Shown: positions 4,277 to 5,696 of the stretch, piece by piece
Position numbering within the stretch: position 1 is the stretch's first letter
Layout: each line of letters begins with the position of its first letter
NCBI GenBank assembly: GCA_017991275.1
Contig: JAGNMH010000400.1
Coordinates: 1-5,696, forward strand
Length of the DNA: 5,696 bases
Direction of reading: 5' to 3'
From: Acidobacteriota bacterium
Lineage (GTDB): Bacteria > Acidobacteriota > Blastocatellia > RBC074
Program-made: the position numbers and the translations under genes
The notes under the pieces: model-generated
Seen by the model: the letters and a program-made list of their open reading frames with translations, nothing else
What the model was told of the DNA's origin: nothing
Databases searched by the model: none

Positions 4277-5696
4277 ATGGAACTCGCAATCACGCTCGAC
4301 AATCGTTCGTCCGAACCGTTGCACCGTCAGCTTTATGAAGAGTTGCGGCGCGCAATTTTATCCTGTCGCGTGAAACCCGGCGAGCGAGTTCCCTCGACTC
4401 GCGCAATGGCTGCCAGCTTAGGAGTTTCCAGGGCGACGGTCACGCTTGGTTACGAGCAGTTGATTGCCGAAGGCTATCTGGAAGCCGTCACAGGTTCCGG
4501 CACGCGGGTTTGCGCTCAATTACCTGATGATTTGCTTAAAACCGCTCCGGTCAAAGCCGCAAGTTTCTCGACTACTTTGCACGCTTCGCCGACTGGCAGG
4601 CTGTCGCGTTATGGAAAAACTCTGGACGATTCATCGTTGCTGGAAGCCGTTGAGCGGGATTTGCCGATCAACTTCAAAACGGGTCGGCCCGCGCTGGAAG
4701 AATTCCCCATGATGGAATGGCGACGTTTGCTGCTTAGGCATTGCCGAACCGACCGCGCCGAATTGCTGGATTACGCGACGGATTTGCGTGGCAACCCGAA
4801 ATTGCGACAGGCGATTTGCAGCTACCTGGGGCGTTCGCGCGCGGTTAATTGCACAACGGATCAGATTGTCATCATCAACGGTTCTCAACAAGCAATTGAT
4901 CTTGTCACCAAGTTGCTGATTGACCGCGGAGACACTGTGGCCGTCGAAGACCCTGGTTATCTGGGAGCGCGTCGGGCTTTTCTGGCTCAGGGAGCGAGGC
5001 TGTTGCCGGTTCCGGTTGATGAGCACGGAATCGTGGTCGAAAGATTGGCAGGGAAGTCGGCAGGCAAAGCCAAGTTGATTTACGTCACGCCTTCGCACCA
5101 GTTTCCGACCGGAGCGGTGTTGCCTCTGACCCGACGGCTGGAGCTATTGAAATGGGCTGAACGAACGGGCGCGATGATTATCGAAGACGATTACGACAGC
5201 GAGTTCCGTTACGACAGCCGCCCGATTCCCGCGCTTCAGGGTCTGTCTGGCGGCGACAGCGTCATTTACGTCGGCACGTTTTCCAAAGTGTTTTTTCCTG
5301 CTTTGCGAATCGGTTATGCGGTCGTGCCGGAATCAATGACACGGGTTTTTACGCGAGCCAGATGGATTGCCGACCGCCAAACGCCAACTTTGGAACAACT
5401 GGCGCTGGCTGATTTCATCTCGGAAGGCCATCTGGAACGTCATCTGCGGCGAATGCGAACGCTATACGACAAAAGGCGACAGGCTCTGGTGCGCTCGCTG
5501 AATCAACATTTTGAAGACCGCTTAAAAATCGTCGGCGAAAACGCCGGAATGCATGTGATGGTCAGATTGCAAACCGAACTCGGCGATGAAGAGATAGTTC
5601 GCCGAGCCGCGCAAGTTGGAGTCGGACTGGTCAGCGCGCAGATTTACTATATGGGCGAATCGCATTCGGGCGAATTCGTATTGGGTTACGCCGGTT
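4277..5696 (+). CDS. MocR/PdxR-family transcriptional regulator (GntR wHTH plus aminotransferase-like domain), 3'-truncated
   Basis: A PLP-binding transcription factor of the MocR subgroup of GntR regulators, with 473 residues visible. Family members are about 460-500 long, so only a short C-terminal piece should be missing. Residues 10-76 form the winged helix-turn-helix (PLHRQLYEELRRAIL, RVPSTRAMAASLGVSRATVTLGYEQLIAEGYL, GSGTRV). A linker of about 40 residues leads to a fold-type-I aminotransferase domain with INFKTGRP, NGSQQAIDL (201-209), YVTPSHQFPTG (269-279), EDDYDSEFRY (303-312) and GTFSKVFFPALRIGY. Its K337 is the expected Schiff-base lysine for PLP. All key cofactor residues are present, so it should sense PLP or a PLP adduct. 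The ATG at 4277 puts the N-terminus where the family begins (LDNRSSEPLHRQL); a weak GGAA lies 8 bases upstream. It is divergent from the oxidase-like gene, with candidate operator boxes in between. Whether it controls B6 synthesis, salvage or another amine pathway is open. Confidence 0.93.
   Translation, partial: MELAITLDNRSSEPLHRQLYEELRRAILSCRVKPGERVPSTRAMAASLGVSRATVTLGYEQLIAEGYLEAVTGSGTRVCAQLPDDLLKTAPVKAASFSTTLHASPTGRLSRYGKTLDDSSLLEAVERDLPINFKTGRPALEEFPMMEWRRLLLRHCRTDRAELLDYATDLRGNPKLRQAICSYLGRSRAVNCTTDQIVIINGSQQAIDLVTKLLIDRGDTVAVEDPGYLGARRAFLAQGARLLPVPVDEHGIVVERLAGKSAGKAKLIYVTPSHQFPTGAVLPLTRRLELLKWAERTGAMIIEDDYDSEFRYDSRPIPALQGLSGGDSVIYVGTFSKVFFPALRIGYAVVPESMTRVFTRARWIADRQTPTLEQLALADFISEGHLERHLRRMRTLYDKRRQALVRSLNQHFEDRLKIVGENAGMHVMVRLQTELGDEEIVRRAAQVGVGLVSAQIYYMGESHSGEFVLGYAG

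Noticed and set aside
4631..5098. Minus-strand open frame inside the MocR-type regulator
   Set aside because: The plus-strand frame is open from 4277 to the window end and shows every expected aminotransferase-fold motif, so this is a shadow.

Overview
The window is chromosomal-type DNA of moderately high GC with dense gene packing. It holds six protein genes, two of them cut by the window edges. The best guess for the source is an Acidobacteriota-like soil or environmental bacterium. This rests on the style of the DinB proteins, the Lhr-like helicase with a DELH box, and dispersed palindromic repeats between genes. It is an inference from family resemblance, not a marker-gene assignment.

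Layout: the 3' part of an Lhr-type DEAD/DEAH helicase runs rightward from the left edge to 1843. Four genes then run leftward. In transcription order from the right they are an FMN-binding split-barrel protein of the pyridoxamine-phosphate-oxidase type (4116-3430), a DinB-fold protein (3320-2850), a second DinB-fold protein (2718-2206) and a small cupin (2199-1795). The cupin and the helicase converge and overlap by 49 bp at their 3' ends. At the right, a MocR/PdxR-type regulator (wHTH plus aminotransferase-like domain) starts at 4277 and runs rightward, divergently from the oxidase-like gene. It is open to the window end and probably lacks only a short C-terminal piece.

The most interesting non-coding content is two long near-perfect palindromes, at 2742-2806 and 3366-3440. 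Each looks like an inverted pair of one short REP-like unit: a GTCAGTA head followed by a small hairpin. In one palindrome the heads face inward, in the other outward. They flank the DinB-fold gene at 2850-3320. The second lies inside a larger 130-bp imperfect palindrome (3337-3466) that supplies the last residues and the stop codon of the oxidase-like gene. This resembles the REP/REPIN/BIME type of repeat mobilised by RAYT transposases. No RAYT gene is in the window.

Functional logic: the MocR-type regulator and the oxidase-like gene share a 160-bp divergent control region. It carries two inverted AGTGGACT boxes resembling the PdxR/MocR operator core, so the regulator probably senses a B6 vitamer such as PLP and controls the oxidase-like gene, itself, or both. 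The two DinB proteins and the cupin look like small metal-site proteins for detoxification, thiol or small-molecule chemistry, with unknown substrates. No CRISPR array, tRNA, rRNA or transposase gene is visible. No stretch longer than 160 bp lacks a gene.
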